Shown here in pieces: positions 26,286-36,744 of a stretch of DNA of 64,000 nucleotides. Source of the stretch: Pseudomonas sp. GM41(2012) (GTDB lineage: Bacteria > Pseudomonadota > Gammaproteobacteria > Pseudomonadales > Pseudomonadaceae); assembly GCF_000282315.2 (NCBI RefSeq), contig NZ_AKJN02000006.1, forward strand, positions 1,178,001 through 1,242,000. Direction: 5' to 3'. Numbering within the stretch: position 1 is the first letter of the stretch; every line of letters begins with the position of its first letter. The position numbers were made by a program, and so were the translations under genes. The notes under the pieces are model-generated. The model had not been told where the DNA came from and did no database searches. It was given only the letters and a program-made list of their open reading frames with translations.

Positions 26286-27428
26286 ATGATCATTTCATCC
26301 GCATCTGACTATCGCGAGGCAGCACGTCGCAAACTCCCGCGTTTTTTGTTTGATTACATTGATGGCGGGGCCTACGCAGAGCATACGCTGAGGGCCAATA
26401 GCGCTGATCTGACGGGCATCAGCCTGCGTCAGCGCATTCTGAAAAACGTCGAAACCTTGAGTCTTGAAACCACCCTCTTCAACCAACCGCTTTCAATGCC
26501 AATCATATTGGCCCCGGTCGGCCTGACGGGCATGTTCGCCCGTCGTGGCGAGGTGCAGGCGGTTAAAGCGGCGGAGAACAAAGGCATCCCGCTTTGCCTA
26601 TCAACGGTTTCGGTGTGCTCGATCGAGGAAGTCTCGGCACAAAGCCAACAGTCCATCTGGTTTCAGCTGTATGTGTTGAAGGACAGAGGCTTCATGAAAA
26701 ATGCACTGGAGCGGGCGAAGGCCGCCGGTGTGAAAAACCTGGTGTTCACCGTGGACATGCCCACGCCCGGCGCCCGATACAGGGACGCACACTCGGGCAT
26801 GTCAGGCCCTTTTGCATCATCGCGGCGAATGCTTCAGGCCATGACCAAACCCGACTGGGCATTCAACGTCGGCGTCATGGGACGTCCACACGACCTGGGC
26901 AATATCTCGAAGTACCTTGGCAAAGCCGTCACGCTCGAAGACTACATGGGCTGGTTGGCCAACAACTTCGACCCTTCGATCAGCTGGAGCGATCTGGAGT
27001 GGATTCGTGAGTTCTGGAAAGGCCCGATGATCATCAAAGGCATTCTCGATCCTCAGGACGCCAAAGATGCGGTCAGCTTTGGCGCGGATGGCATTGTCGT
27101 GTCGAACCACGGTGGACGACAGCTGGACGGCGTGCTCTCTACCACCAAGGCATTGCCGCCCATCATGCAAGCCATCGGTAATGATTTGACGGTGCTGGTC
27201 GACTCGGGAATCCGCTCGGGGCTTGATGTCGTACGGATGTTGGCGCTGGGCGCAAAAGGCGTATTGCTGGGGCGCTCTATGGCTTATGCACTGGCCGCCG
27301 ATGGTCAACGTGGGGTGGAGAATATGCTGGATATTTTCGCCAAGGAAATGCGCGTCGCCATGACCTTGACCGGGGTGACTTCGATTAGTCAGATTGATGA
27401 ATCCACGCTGGTGGGGGCTGTTCGATGA
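26286..27428 (+). CDS. lldD: FMN-dependent L-lactate dehydrogenase (alpha-hydroxy-acid oxidase family)
   Basis: A 380-residue FMN enzyme. The N-terminal [24 protein letters not shown] is the wording of Lld[15 protein letters not shown] near 75 and FQLYVLKDR near 130 line the FMN site. [10 protein letters not shown] near 274 holds the catalytic base His275. [26 protein letters not shown] near 305-330 binds the FMN phosphate. It oxidises L-lactate to pyruvate and hands electrons to the respiratory chain at the inner membrane. No lactate permease, LldR or D-lactate dehydrogenase gene is adjacent, unlike a complete lld operon, so a related 2-hydroxy acid is possible. Confidence 0.9.
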   Translation: MIISSASDYREAARRKLPRFLFDYIDGGAYAEHTLRANSADLTGISLRQRILKNVETLSLETTLFNQPLSMPIILAPVGLTGMFARRGEVQAVKAAENKGIPLCLSTVSVCSIEEVSAQSQQSIWFQLYVLKDRGFMKNALERAKAAGVKNLVFTVDMPTPGARYRDAHSGMSGPFASSRRMLQAMTKPDWAFNVGVMGRPHDLGNISKYLGKAVTLEDYMGWLANNFDPSISWSDLEWIREFWKGPMIIKGILDPQDAKDAVSFGADGIVVSNHGGRQLDGVLSTTKALPPIMQAIGNDLTVLVDSGIRSGLDVVRMLALGAKGVLLGRSMAYALAADGQRGVENMLDIFAKEMRVAMTLTGVTSISQIDESTLVGAVR

Positions 27429-27450
27429 GTTGAGCGCAAGGTTGGGGGGC

Positions 27451-28200
<750 letters not shown>

Positions 28201-28233
28201 ACACACAAAAAATCAAAACACAGCTCGGCCGAC

Positions 28234-28602
28234 TCACTCAACGTCTTTGAGAACTTCAAAGGTCACTTGATCGGGATAAAACGCCATGTAACCGCGAATC
28301 TGCTCTACCGACACTTTGGGGTCTTCATAGCTCCACACCGCGTTAGCACCCTCATGTCCCGGGACTTGCAGACTGAAATAGCTGGCATCGCCCTTATAGG
28401 GGCAATAACTCGTGTGATCGGTGCGGGCATAGTACTTTTCATCGATGTCCTCACGCGGTACGTAATACACCGGAGGATAGTTGGCCTCGAGCAACACCAG
28501 CGCCCGTGCGGAGGCGGCCACCTGGATACCGTGAAACTTCACAAGCAGGCAGCCCGGCTGCTCTGCAATGGTGATGACAGGACTAGGACCGGTGCTTTTC
28601 AT
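28234..28602 (-). CDS. DUF427-family protein
   Basis: A 122-residue protein with the DUF427 signature YPPVYYVPREDIDEKYYARTDHTSYCPYKGDASYFSL (about residues 42-80), followed by AVWSYEDP and MAFYPDQV. The fold is a small beta-barrel and the function is not established. It is isolated between the long inverted repeat and a REP doublet. Confidence 0.9.
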   Translation of the reverse strand: MKSTGPSPVITIAEQPGCLLVKFHGIQVAASARALVLLEANYPPVYYVPREDIDEKYYARTDHTSYCPYKGDASYFSLQVPGHEGANAVWSYEDPKVSVEQIRGYMAFYPDQVTFEVLKDVE

Positions 28603-28643
28603 GAAATACGTTCCTCATGACGGTGATGGACCTGCAGGTGCGA

Positions 28644-28723
28644 GCGATGCGACTTGCCCGCGATGGCGTCAAGCCAGACACATCGGGTTATCGTTCATCG
28701 CGAGCAAGCTTTGCTCCTACAGG
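28644..28723. repeat. REP doublet, left half degenerate
   Basis: The right arm CATCGCGAGCAAGCTTTGCT followed by CCTACAG (28696-28723) is canonical; the left arm (28644-28668, CTTGCCCGCGATGGCG) is degenerate. It sits in the 382-base space between the DUF427 gene and the peptidase fusion. The rest of that space (28724-28985) shows no gene or clear promoter that I can support. Confidence 0.75.
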
Positions 28724-28985
28724 GGCACGCCGCGACCGCGATTTATTAGGTATACCTCATGTTTTGCACTCACGACGGCTTCGCAGCCGAACGGGAGAAA
28801 GCCCCCTCGCCGACCGCTCGATTCTGGACCGGATCAAGCACCAGATGCAGCGTTAAGCGGGGCAAACACTCGAAGTCGGTGAAACATCGTCTACGATCAA
28901 TAAGACCGTTGACCTCCCTGCTGCCCAGACAGGCAGTCGTGGCATGGCGTGGGGATTTGAGTCTCAGAAACTTGAGGGTCTCACC

Positions 28986-31217
28986 ATGCCCGCCACACAG
29001 TTTTCCCTCGACCAAAAGATCATCACCCTCGACGCCCGTCCGGATCGCCTCGACCTGCGCGATCGCATTTTTACCCCACGGGTCCAGTCACTGCCGCCCT
29101 CCTGGCCCGCCGACAAGGACATCGCCTGCGAACTATCGGGTTACCTGGACAAAAACATGGTGCTCTACCAGGGCAGCGAAGGCGCGTGCACCGGGTTCGG
29201 ACTGGCGGCGGTGGTCAATTTTCTGTTGTGGCGGCGAGACAGGGCCTCCACCAAAACGAGTCCGCGCCAGCTCTATCATCTGGCCAAACTCTACGACGAG
29301 TGGCCAGGCGAGGACTATGTAGGTTCCAGTTGTCGTGGCGCGTTGAAGGGTTGGCACAAACACGGCGTCTGCGCGCAGGAACTGTGGCCCTATACCGTCA
29401 AGCCGGACGGATCGGTTCCAGCCTTTGAAGCACCGGCGGAGAATTGGGCAATGGATGCCATGACGCGGCCGTTGGGGGTTTACTACCGCGTCGAGAAGGA
29501 CAATGTCACCGCCATGATGGCGGCGCTGTACGAGGCCGGCGCGCTCTACGTCTCCGCCAATGTGCATCAGGGCTGGGCACTGATGCGGCCCAAAGGCAAA
29601 AAACAACCGGCGGTGGAATTCCAGAGCATGTCTCAGTTGCCCGTCATCAAATGGCCGGCGGCCAGTGAGGGCGGTCACGCCTTTGCCTTGATCGGGTACA
29701 CCAATCAGGGGTTCATCGTGCAGAACTCCTGGTCAACCGACTGGGGATTTTCCGGCTTCGCCATCCTGACCTTCGAAGACTGGCTGGCCAATGGTACCGA
29801 CGCCTGGACTGTGGCCCTTGGGGTGCCGATCGAACGCGGCGCGTTATCGCAAAACGCACGCCCTTCAGGCTCCCGCAACGGTGCTCAATCACCGTTTCGT
29901 AGCGCGCTGTCGAGCTCCAGCGCCAAGCGCGAAGGGTTTTCCCTGTTCACGGCCAGCGCCTGCGAGCCCGATCGCAAAGGGCCGCCGCTGTTGACCAAGG
30001 ATCAGGCTTACGGCCTGACCATCGTGATGGAAAACAATGGCAGCATCGGCCCTCGCCTTACCGACGTGGAAAATGTCCGGGCGGGCGTCAAGCGCATCGT
30101 CTACGAGGCGCCTCGTGCCTGGTACGACAATCTGCCAGCCGCAAACAAACCCTCTGTGCTGCGCATCGTCGTCATTGCCCACGGCGGGCTCAATTCCGAG
30201 CAGGATTCGATCAATCGAATCTGTGCGATGGCGCCCTACTTCCTTGAAAACGGCATCTATCCGCTGTTTGTCACCTGGCGCACCGGGGCCCTCGAAACGC
30301 TGGCGGATATCGTTCAGGACACCCTGCCCGGACTGTTCCCCGAAGCCGGCAGCATCAGCGATGCATTGAAGGCGATCAAGGACAAAGCCGTGGAAGGCTT
30401 CGATCGCACGCTGGAACTGGCGACCAAAAAACCCGGCGGCGACCAATGGAGCCAGATGAAACAGAACGCCGAAGCCGCCGCAGTGGCCGGGTTTACCCCG
30501 CGTGGGCTGGTGGAAATGGCGGAGAACCTGAAAAGCCTGATCGCCGACATGGGCAAGAAAAACGTCGAGCTGCATTTGCTCGGACATTCCGCCGGCTCCC
30601 TGATCAATGGCCACTTGATTCAACTGCTATGGACCAGGGGTTTGCCCACCGAAACATCGACGCTGATGGCCCCGGCCTGCACCCTCGATTTCGCCAACCA
30701 GACCTACCGCAAAGTCATCGAAGGTGGAGGTCTCAAGCGCAAGGACTTCCACATCCACCTCATGTCCGACAGCCGCGAACAGGATGACAACGTCATCGGC
30801 GTGTACCACAAATCGCTGCTGTACCTCGTTTCCCGGGCCTATGAAGAACTGCAACGCATGCCGCTGCTGGGCATGGCCAAAAGTCTGGACAAGCAGTGCC
30901 AGGACTTCAGCAATCCCGATCTGGCGGAGTGGAACATCGCCGCCAAAAACATGACCGAACAGTGGAACCAGTTTTACTTTGGGAAAACCATTCCGACCGG
31001 GTTTGCCGCAACGGGTCGCGGGCTTCCCGAAGCGTTCGCGCAAACCCTGCATATCTTCAACGATCCGAAAATGAACTATGGCGCGGGCACCAAAAAAGAC
31101 ACCTCCCACGGCGGCTTCGATAATGATGTGAACGTGATTACCGCCGCGTTGCTGACCATTCTCAGGCGAGAGCCCGGCGCGAAGCTGGACCAACCGGTGG
31201 TTAACCTGAACTATTGA
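28986..31217 (+). CDS. Papain-like peptidase fused to an alpha/beta serine hydrolase
   Basis: A 743-residue protein with two apparent enzyme parts. Residues ~1-285 are papain-like (C1A): QGSEGACTGFG places the nucleophile at Cys68, EGGHAFALIGY the histidine at His231, and VQNSWSTDWGFSGFA the asparagine at Asn247. After a Ser-rich linker (~285-335), residues ~380-640 contain a hydrolase core: VIAHGGLNSEQDS near 398, YPLFVTWRTGALE near 423 and the nucleophile elbow LHLLGHSAGSLING with Ser535. There is no signal peptide or membrane segment. The ATG at 28986 follows a short CTTGAGGGTCTC leader. No toxin-delivery gene is nearby. Function is unknown. Confidence 0.85.
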   Translation: MPATQFSLDQKIITLDARPDRLDLRDRIFTPRVQSLPPSWPADKDIACELSGYLDKNMVLYQGSEGACTGFGLAAVVNFLLWRRDRASTKTSPRQLYHLAKLYDEWPGEDYVGSSCRGALKGWHKHGVCAQELWPYTVKPDGSVPAFEAPAENWAMDAMTRPLGVYYRVEKDNVTAMMAALYEAGALYVSANVHQGWALMRPKGKKQPAVEFQSMSQLPVIKWPAASEGGHAFALIGYTNQGFIVQNSWSTDWGFSGFAILTFEDWLANGTDAWTVALGVPIERGALSQNARPSGSRNGAQSPFRSALSSSSAKREGFSLFTASACEPDRKGPPLLTKDQAYGLTIVMENNGSIGPRLTDVENVRAGVKRIVYEAPRAWYDNLPAANKPSVLRIVVIAHGGLNSEQDSINRICAMAPYFLENGIYPLFVTWRTGALETLADIVQDTLPGLFPEAGSISDALKAIKDKAVEGFDRTLELATKKPGGDQWSQMKQNAEAAAVAGFTPRGLVEMAENLKSLIADMGKKNVELHLLGHSAGSLINGHLIQLLWTRGLPTETSTLMAPACTLDFANQTYRKVIEGGGLKRKDFHIHLMSDSREQDDNVIGVYHKSLLYLVSRAYEELQRMPLLGMAKSLDKQCQDFSNPDLAEWNIAAKNMTEQWNQFYFGKTIPTGFAATGRGLPEAFAQTLHIFNDPKMNYGAGTKKDTSHGGFDNDVNVITAALLTILRREPGAKLDQPVVNLNY

Positions 31218-31335
31218 GGAGCCTGCGCAATGAATCGCAACGCACCGACTGTACATCCATACAGATAAAGATTGCCCCATCGCTCTTCAGCCGCCATTCT
31301 GTCCGCCTCTCGACAGTTGATGAGCGATGGTGGTT

Positions 31336-33285
31336 ATGCGGCTGTACCTCTGTGAAAAACCTTCCCAGGCCAAAGACATTGCGGCCGTCCTCGGCGCCAG
31401 GCGTCGTGGCGACGGCTGCTGGCTGGGAACGGACGTCACTGTGACCTGGTGCATCGGCCATCTGCTGGAAACCGCGCCGCCCGACGCCTATGACGCGCGT
31501 TACAAGCGCTGGGTGCTGGCGGATCTGCCGATCATTCCAGAGAAGTGGAAGATGACCGTCAAACCGCGCACGGCCAGCCAGTACAAAGCGGTCAAGCGGC
31601 TGCTCGGCGAGGCCAGCGAACTGGTGATCGCCACCGACGCCGACCGCGAAGGCGAGATGATCGCCCGGGAACTGGTGGAGCATTGCCGTTATCGCGGGCC
31701 GATCCAGCGGCTATGGCTGTCGGCGCTGGACGATGCGTCGATCCGTAAGGCGTTGGCAGCCCTGAAGCCGGGGGCCGAGACCTTTAGCCTCTACCATTCG
31801 GCACTCGGGCGCTCCCGGGCCGACTGGTTGATCGGGATGAACATGAGTCGGCTGTTCACGCTGTTGGGGCGTCAGTCCGGTTATCAGGGCGTATTGCCGG
31901 TCGGTCGGGTGCAAACGCCGACCCTGCGCCTGGTGGTGGATCGCGACCGCAGCATCGCCGATTTCGTGCCGGTCGCCTATTGGGCCATCGATGTGCAACT
32001 GCTGCACGACGGCACCACGTTCACCGCCCAGTGGCGTGCGGCCTCCGAGGTTTGCGACGATCAGGATCGCTGCCTGAATCAGGCGTTGGCGCAGCAAGCA
32101 GCGGCGGCAATTGGCAGTGCGGCGAGTGCCCGGGTGATCAAACTGCGTACCGAGCGAATGCGCGAAGTGGCCCCCCTGCCCTTCGATCTGGGCACCTTGC
32201 AGGAAGTCTGCTCGAAGAAGCTCGGCCTCGGCGCCCAGGAAACCCTCGACATCGCCCAGGCCCTGTACGAAACCCACAAGGTCATCACCTACCCACGCAG
32301 CGACTGCGGTTATCTACCTGTGAGTCAGCACAGCGAAGCACCGGCCATTCTGGCCGCGCTGAGGCAGGCTGATCCGGCACTGAACGCCTTGAACGATTTC
32401 CTCGAGCCTCAACGCCGCTCACGGGCCTGGAACGACGCCAAGGTCAGCGCTCACCACGGCATCATCCCCACCGCTGCGGCGAAAAACCTCGAGCGACTGG
32501 CGGGCAAGCAGCGGGCGGTCTACACCCTGATCCGCGCGCGTTACCTGGCGCAGTTCCTGCCCAACCATGAATACGACCGGACCCAGGCCGACTTCAACTG
32601 CGCCGGTGAAGCCTTGCGTGCCGTCGGCAAGCAGATCGTCGAACCCGGCTGGAAACGCGCCCTGCCCGAGGCTCTCGCCCCAGCCAAGGGCCGCGAAGCA
32701 CCGGCGCCGCAAACATTGCCGGCATTGGCCGAAGGGCGTGACTGCGCGGTGGCCGACGTCAAGCTCAAGGACCTCTGGACCCAACCGCCCAAACCGTTCA
32801 CCGAAGGCGATCTGATCAAGGCGATGAAGAACGTCGCCAAACTGGTGGAAGATCCGCTGCTCAAGCAGAAACTCAAGGACACCACCGGCATCGGCACTGA
32901 AGCGACCCGCGCCTCGATCATCCAGGGCCTGCTCGACCGTGGTTATCTGATCAAGAACGGCAAGGCCCTGGCCGCCACCCCGGCCGCGTTCAGCCTGATC
33001 GATGCCGTGCCGCGTGCCATCGCCGACCCCGGGACCACGGCGATTTGGGAACAGGCGCTGGACATGGTGCAGAGCGGCGAGATGAGCCTGGAAGAATTCG
33101 TCACCAAGCAGGCCGCGTGGATGAGCAAACAGGTCGCCCGTTGCGCCGGCCTGAGCCTGACCATCAGCGGACCGGCAAGCCCCGCCGGGCGCGGAGCCAC
33201 GCCATGGAAAAACAAACGCAAGCCCGCCAAACGCAAGCCCTCGACGGGCACCAAACGCGCGGCAAAACCGGCGAGCAAGGCTTGA
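31336..33285 (+). CDS. topB: DNA topoisomerase III
   Basis: A 649-residue type IA topoisomerase that relaxes or decatenates DNA through a 5'-phosphotyrosine. The N-terminal TOPRIM domain begins MRLYLCEKPSQAKDIAAVLG and has the ATDADREGEMIARE metal site. DWLIGMNMSRLFT and LPVGRVQTPTLRLVV follow near 170-200. The catalytic tyrosine is about Tyr319 in VITYPRSDCGYLP. TGIGTEATRASIIQGLLDRGYL is near 515. The C-terminus is a short Lys/Arg-rich tail without zinc fingers, which fits TopB rather than TopA. ATG at 31336 aligns with known TopB starts; an ATG at 31327 is also in frame. Confidence 0.95.
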   Translation: MRLYLCEKPSQAKDIAAVLGARRRGDGCWLGTDVTVTWCIGHLLETAPPDAYDARYKRWVLADLPIIPEKWKMTVKPRTASQYKAVKRLLGEASELVIATDADREGEMIARELVEHCRYRGPIQRLWLSALDDASIRKALAALKPGAETFSLYHSALGRSRADWLIGMNMSRLFTLLGRQSGYQGVLPVGRVQTPTLRLVVDRDRSIADFVPVAYWAIDVQLLHDGTTFTAQWRAASEVCDDQDRCLNQALAQQAAAAIGSAASARVIKLRTERMREVAPLPFDLGTLQEVCSKKLGLGAQETLDIAQALYETHKVITYPRSDCGYLPVSQHSEAPAILAALRQADPALNALNDFLEPQRRSRAWNDAKVSAHHGIIPTAAAKNLERLAGKQRAVYTLIRARYLAQFLPNHEYDRTQADFNCAGEALRAVGKQIVEPGWKRALPEALAPAKGREAPAPQTLPALAEGRDCAVADVKLKDLWTQPPKPFTEGDLIKAMKNVAKLVEDPLLKQKLKDTTGIGTEATRASIIQGLLDRGYLIKNGKALAATPAAFSLIDAVPRAIADPGTTAIWEQALDMVQSGEMSLEEFVTKQAAWMSKQVARCAGLSLTISGPASPAGRGATPWKNKRKPAKRKPSTGTKRAAKPASKA

Positions 33286-33363
33286 GGGCACTTCGACCGA
33301 GCCAAAAGGGTCTAGTGTTCTTCAAGCCCGGCAACAGCCCCATTTTCTGATAAGGCATCGACC

Positions 33364-33994
33364 ATGATTATCGTGCATCACCTGAACAACTCCCGGTCCC
33401 AGCGGATTCTCTGGTTGCTGGAAGAACTGGCCATCCCTTACGAGCTGAAGTGCTATCAGCGCGACCCGAAGACCAACCTGGCACCGCCGGAATTGAAAGC
33501 GATCAATGCCCTGGGTAAATCACCGGTCATCGAAGACGGCGCGCAGAAGCTGATCGAATCCTCGGCGATCATCGACTACCTGATTCGCCGCCATGGCGAC
33601 GGTCGCCTGCAACCCGATCCGTCCACCCCCCGCCTATGACGAATACGTGCAGTGGCTGCATTTCGCCGAAGGTTCAGCGATGTTGCCGCTGATGTTGAAC
33701 CTGTACGTGGGGCGTCTCGGTGAAGCCGGCGCGCCATTGCATCCGCGGATCAATTCGGAGGTGGCCAACTACCTGAGCTACCTCGACACGGCTCTGAGCC
33801 AGTCCGATTACCTGCTGGGCAATGAGTTAAGCGCCGCCGACATCCAGATGAGTTTTATCGGTGAGATCGCCAGGGCCCAAGGCAAACTCGGTGACTATCC
33901 TCATATTGCGGCCTGGATTGAACGCTTTCAGGCTCGCCCGGCCTATCAAGCCGCACTGAAAAAAGGCGGGAAATACGATTTCGCCCCCCACTGA
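33364..33994 (+). pseudogene. Glutathione S-transferase, frameshifted in a C6 run
   Basis: The first frame (33364-33639) encodes a thioredoxin-like GST N-domain (MIIVHHLNNSRSQRILWLLEEL, ending GDGRLQPDPST). The next frame continues with AYDEYVQWLHFAEGSAMLPL and a normal helical C-domain to 33994. The shift falls at the six-C run 33626-33631; removing one C rejoins the two halves into a ~209-residue GST with PSTPAYDEYVQW at the joint. Either the gene is inactivated in this strain, or this is a homopolymer sequencing error. The first domain keeps the Ser/Arg-Ser (NSRSQR) active-site region. Confidence 0.9.
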
Positions 33995-34042
33995 GTGATC
34001 ATGCCCGGGCCAAGGATGGCCTGCACCTCAGGAGCTATCAAC

Positions 34043-34546
34043 ATGCCCTTGATCGAACTGCACGCCGCCCAGCGCGACGAACTGGAAACGATTGAAAACC
34101 TGATGCAGTTCTATATGTATGACTTCAGCGAGTGGCTGCCGCTGAAGCTGGGTGAGCATGGCTTCTTCAACGCCCAGCCCAAACCGGGTTACTGGCACAA
34201 CCCTGCCACCAGGCCGTTTCTGATCAAGGTCGACGGAGAATTGGCCGGTTTTGTGACGGTGGATGACGAAACCCATCTTCACGGCGCCGAGTACAACATC
34301 GGCTACTTCTTTGTCAGTCGACGCTTTCGTGGCCAAGGCGTCGCGAAGTTTGTCGTTTCCACCCTCTTGAGCCGGTTCCCCGGTCAATGGCAAATTTTCC
34401 ACCTCGACGTGAATCAGCCTGCGCAGCGGTTCTGGGCCCGGGTCTTGGCCGACCTCACCCATGGCGAGTTCACCCTGCATCAGCTGCCGATAGACGGTTA
34501 TCCCTGCACCGTTTACCGATTCCAGGCATCGCTGCCAGCGTCCTGA
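34043..34546 (+). CDS. GNAT-family N-acetyltransferase
   Basis: A 167-residue acetyltransferase. The acetyl-CoA-binding segment is YNIGYFFVSRRFRGQGVAKFVVSTLL (about 93-118) with the RxxGxG/A pattern. GELAGFVTVDDETH precedes it and a C-terminal FHLDVNQPAQRFWARV follows. The ATG at 34043 has AGGAG upstream. Acceptor substrate is unknown. It follows the GST gene by about 48 bases and may be co-transcribed. Confidence 0.88.
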   Translation: MPLIELHAAQRDELETIENLMQFYMYDFSEWLPLKLGEHGFFNAQPKPGYWHNPATRPFLIKVDGELAGFVTVDDETHLHGAEYNIGYFFVSRRFRGQGVAKFVVSTLLSRFPGQWQIFHLDVNQPAQRFWARVLADLTHGEFTLHQLPIDGYPCTVYRFQASLPAS

Positions 34547-35066
34547 CTGGCGCTTTCCCATTACGCTTTTTAATTCCAAACGACTTTGTCCGACAATATG
34601 TAGTGAGCAAAAATAATCACTACAAAACCGTTGACGCCTCCGATTTGCCCTTGCATGATGCAGACGTCTCCCCGATCGGGAGTACAGGCAACACGTTTGA
34701 GCAAGCTCGTCTGACCGCCGAGCTGTTTTTCCCGGATACACGCTGCCCACAAGGCAGATTGAAGAAGCTGACCTGGCCTGAACGTCCAGTACAAGGACGA
34801 GAAGCGCTGGCGATCAATCCTCATGAAGCTTGTGGCCGACCCTGAAAATGTCGGCAGTGGCCTGAAGGTTTTCGCTGCTTCTCCTCGTTGTGACGCTATT
34901 GCGTAGCAGTTATTCAACACGACTACATGCAACAGACGCGGGACCCCGTCAATTTGGCGGCTGACCGCTGACGTCCTGGTTTCGGTGCCAGGGATCAACT
35001 AACCGATGGGCTACCTGTATTAGCGAATCAACTTTGAAAGATCACCAAATGGTCAAGGGGCTTACT
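34547..35066. other. Gene-poor intergenic stretch
   Basis: About 520 bases between the GNAT gene and the next small gene. Frames are open on both strands, but composition is unlike proteins and no ribosome-binding sites fit. A small hairpin TCTCCCCGATCGGGAG lies near 34668. No promoter, RNA gene or repeat is supported by eye. Confidence 0.5.
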
Positions 35067-35396
35067 ATGAATCTGAACAATCAACCCACTATCGATGAAC
35101 TGGCTCATCTGTTCGCTGCGCAAAAAGACAGCCATGACAGCCATATTCTGTGGATCAGCAAGTCGGGCCAGGTGCATATCGACTGCCTGTCGCCTCACGC
35201 CCATGAAGCGGAGTTCGACAAGAACAACCAGAACCTGCTCGCCCGACTGAAGATGTACCGTCGCGGCCAAGGCTATGTCGGCAAGAAAGCCGCGGCTGAC
35301 AAGGACTTCATCGGTCATGTTCTGCAAACGCTGAAACAGGCGTGGGCCTCGATGCAGAACCAGAACGAAGTTCGGGTGATTGACCGGTTCTACTGA
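35067..35396 (+). CDS. Conserved hypothetical protein, 109 residues
   Basis: A soluble protein of 109 residues without signal peptide. Its middle reads SHILWISKSGQVHIDCLSPH, then RRGQGYVGKKAAADKDFIGH and a C-terminal helix LQTLKQAWASMQN. The style is that of a small conserved Pseudomonas protein, but no family was recognised. ATG at 35067 follows AAGGGG at proper spacing; earlier in-frame starts lack this. A strong terminator follows, which supports a real transcription unit. Confidence 0.75.
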   Translation: MNLNNQPTIDELAHLFAAQKDSHDSHILWISKSGQVHIDCLSPHAHEAEFDKNNQNLLARLKMYRRGQGYVGKKAAADKDFIGHVLQTLKQAWASMQNQNEVRVIDRFY

Positions 35397-35415
35397 TACC
35401 TCCACACCCCATCCA

Positions 35416-35456
35416 TAAAAAGGCCCCGCTCGTCACATCGAGCGGGGCCTTTTTGT
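35416..35456 (+). terminator. Rho-independent terminator
   Basis: The stem AAAAAGGCCCCGCTCG / CGAGCGGGGCCTTTTT has a six-base loop, 20 bases after the small hypothetical gene, with flanking A and T tracts. Confidence 0.95.
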
Positions 35457-35520
35457 TTGTCTCGTACGCACCAAACAACGCTATTGTTAACCGTGTGCAC
35501 TGGATCAATGGAGGTTTGTG

Positions 35521-35823
35521 ATGAACATACAACTGACAGGCTTGCTGTTGCTCGTAATGGCCAGTGCTGCCCATGCAAACAGCATCACTGGCGTGCCGTT
35601 GTTCGATGCGGATTGCCCCGGCAAAATCATCGTCCACGCGGATCAGGACGGACCGGTGTTGATAAACAGCAAGGAAGCCGAGACCAAAGCCATCGACGAT
35701 CGACGATTCGAAGCCAAGGGTTCTGGCGTCGTCATCTCGATCCTCCTCTCCGATGACGACTCGGTCACGGTGTCCTCCACGGGCAAGGCGCCCAATGGTG
35801 TCTGCCAATTAGTAGAGGACTGA
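35521..35823 (+). CDS. Small secreted hypothetical protein
   Basis: A 100-residue precursor with a clear signal peptide (MNIQLTGLLLLVMASAAHA, cleavage near 19-20). The mature part has two cysteines (FDADCPGK and GVCQLVED) likely to form a disulfide, and a beta-rich composition. GGAGG lies seven bases before the ATG at 35521. It is probably periplasmic, of unknown function. Its 3' end overlaps the convergent cynR gene by 15 bases. Confidence 0.78.
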   Translation: MNIQLTGLLLLVMASAAHANSITGVPLFDADCPGKIIVHADQDGPVLINSKEAETKAIDDRRFEAKGSGVVISILLSDDDSVTVSSTGKAPNGVCQLVED

Positions 35824-36714
35824 GGTCGTCGACTCACCCGCAACCGCCCCCAACACCAGCTCCATAAACGCCACCGACGCTGCACTGTGATAGTTGTTTT
35901 TGCGTCGAAGCAGCGCGGCTCCTCTTTTGGGCGCCTCTCCCAACAACGGGATTTTGCGCAACGCCCGGTCCTCGGTGGCAATGGGCTCCGGAAGGATGGT
36001 GGCGATGGCCGTGTGCCGAATGACTTCCAGCAAGGTGCTCACCGAGTTGACTTCGATCACCACCTTCGGCGTGATCTGCTCCTGGGCAAAGTACTCATCA
36101 ATGCGGGTGCGGGTCACGAAGTCCGGGGCCAGCAGCGCAAATTCCAGTTGCGCGACCTCTTGTGCGGACAATGCGACCTGGCTTTCGTATAACGGGTGAT
36201 CGCGCCCCACCATAACGCCCAAGGTCTCGGTAAACGCCGGGATCGACTCGATGTCGGCATTTCTGACCTGGGTAAACGCGATGGCGATGTCCAGTGAGTC
36301 ATCCACCAGCCCGGCCTCGATGTCATCCATCGACAGCTCGAAAATCTGCAGATGGATGTTCGGATACCGCGCCACGTAATCGCGCACCAGCGGCCCCACC
36401 AGGTACGCCATGAACGTTGGGGTCATGGCCAGTCGCAAGGTGCCGCGGGACAAATCCTTTACGTCATGCAGCGCACGTTTGCCTGCCTCCAGTTCCACCA
36501 GCACCCGACGAGCGCATTCGATGTAGGCCTCTCCCGCATCGGTGGGTTTGACCGTGCGCGAGGTTCGGTCGAACAGGCTCACGCCCAGGGTTTCTTCCAG
36601 TTGCCGGATCTGCTGGGACAGGGTCGGCTGCGAAACGTGAAGCGCCTCGGCGGCGCGGGTGAAACCGCCGTGGTCGGCGACCGCCAGCAAATAGCGCAAA
36701 TGTCGGAGCAGCAT
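35809..36714 (-). CDS. cynR: LysR-family regulator of the cyanate genes
   Basis: A 301-residue LysR protein closely matching CynR wording: LLRHLRYLLAVADHGGFTRAA, LHVSQPTLSQQIRQLEETLG, FDRTSRTVKPTDAGE, and RGTLRLAMTPTFMAYLVGPL at the start of the effector domain. It is divergent from cynS with 124 bases between. In Escherichia coli CynR activates the cyn operon with cyanate. The ATG at 36714 matches the E. coli start; the open frame extends 42 codons further upstream into the promoter. Confidence 0.9.
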   Translation of the reverse strand: MLLRHLRYLLAVADHGGFTRAAEALHVSQPTLSQQIRQLEETLGVSLFDRTSRTVKPTDAGEAYIECARRVLVELEAGKRALHDVKDLSRGTLRLAMTPTFMAYLVGPLVRDYVARYPNIHLQIFELSMDDIEAGLVDDSLDIAIAFTQVRNADIESIPAFTETLGVMVGRDHPLYESQVALSAQEVAQLEFALLAPDFVTRTRIDEYFAQEQITPKVVIEVNSVSTLLEVIRHTAIATILPEPIATEDRALRKIPLLGEAPKRGAALLRRKNNYHSAASVAFMELVLGAVAGESTTSVLY

Positions 36715-36729
36715 TGGGAACCACCATCT

Positions 36730-36744
36730 ATAGGCTGTGCTTAT
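36730..36744. promoter_or_regulatory. Candidate CynR operator (LysR-type dyad)
   Basis: ATAGGCTGTGCTTAT is an imperfect 15-base dyad of the T-N11-A kind (10 of 15 symmetric). It lies in the 124-base divergent region, 16 bases before the cynR start. Position and symmetry fit a LysR activator site; binding is inferred. Confidence 0.45.

Noticed and set aside
28759..29322. Plus-strand 187-codon frame overlapping the start of the peptidase fusion.
   Set aside because: Most of it is out of frame with the strongly supported 743-residue protein and it begins in a REP-derived region.
34570..34998. Minus-strand frame of 142 codons in the gap after the GNAT gene.
   Set aside because: No plausible start signal, unlike-protein composition and overlap with an equally poor plus-strand frame.
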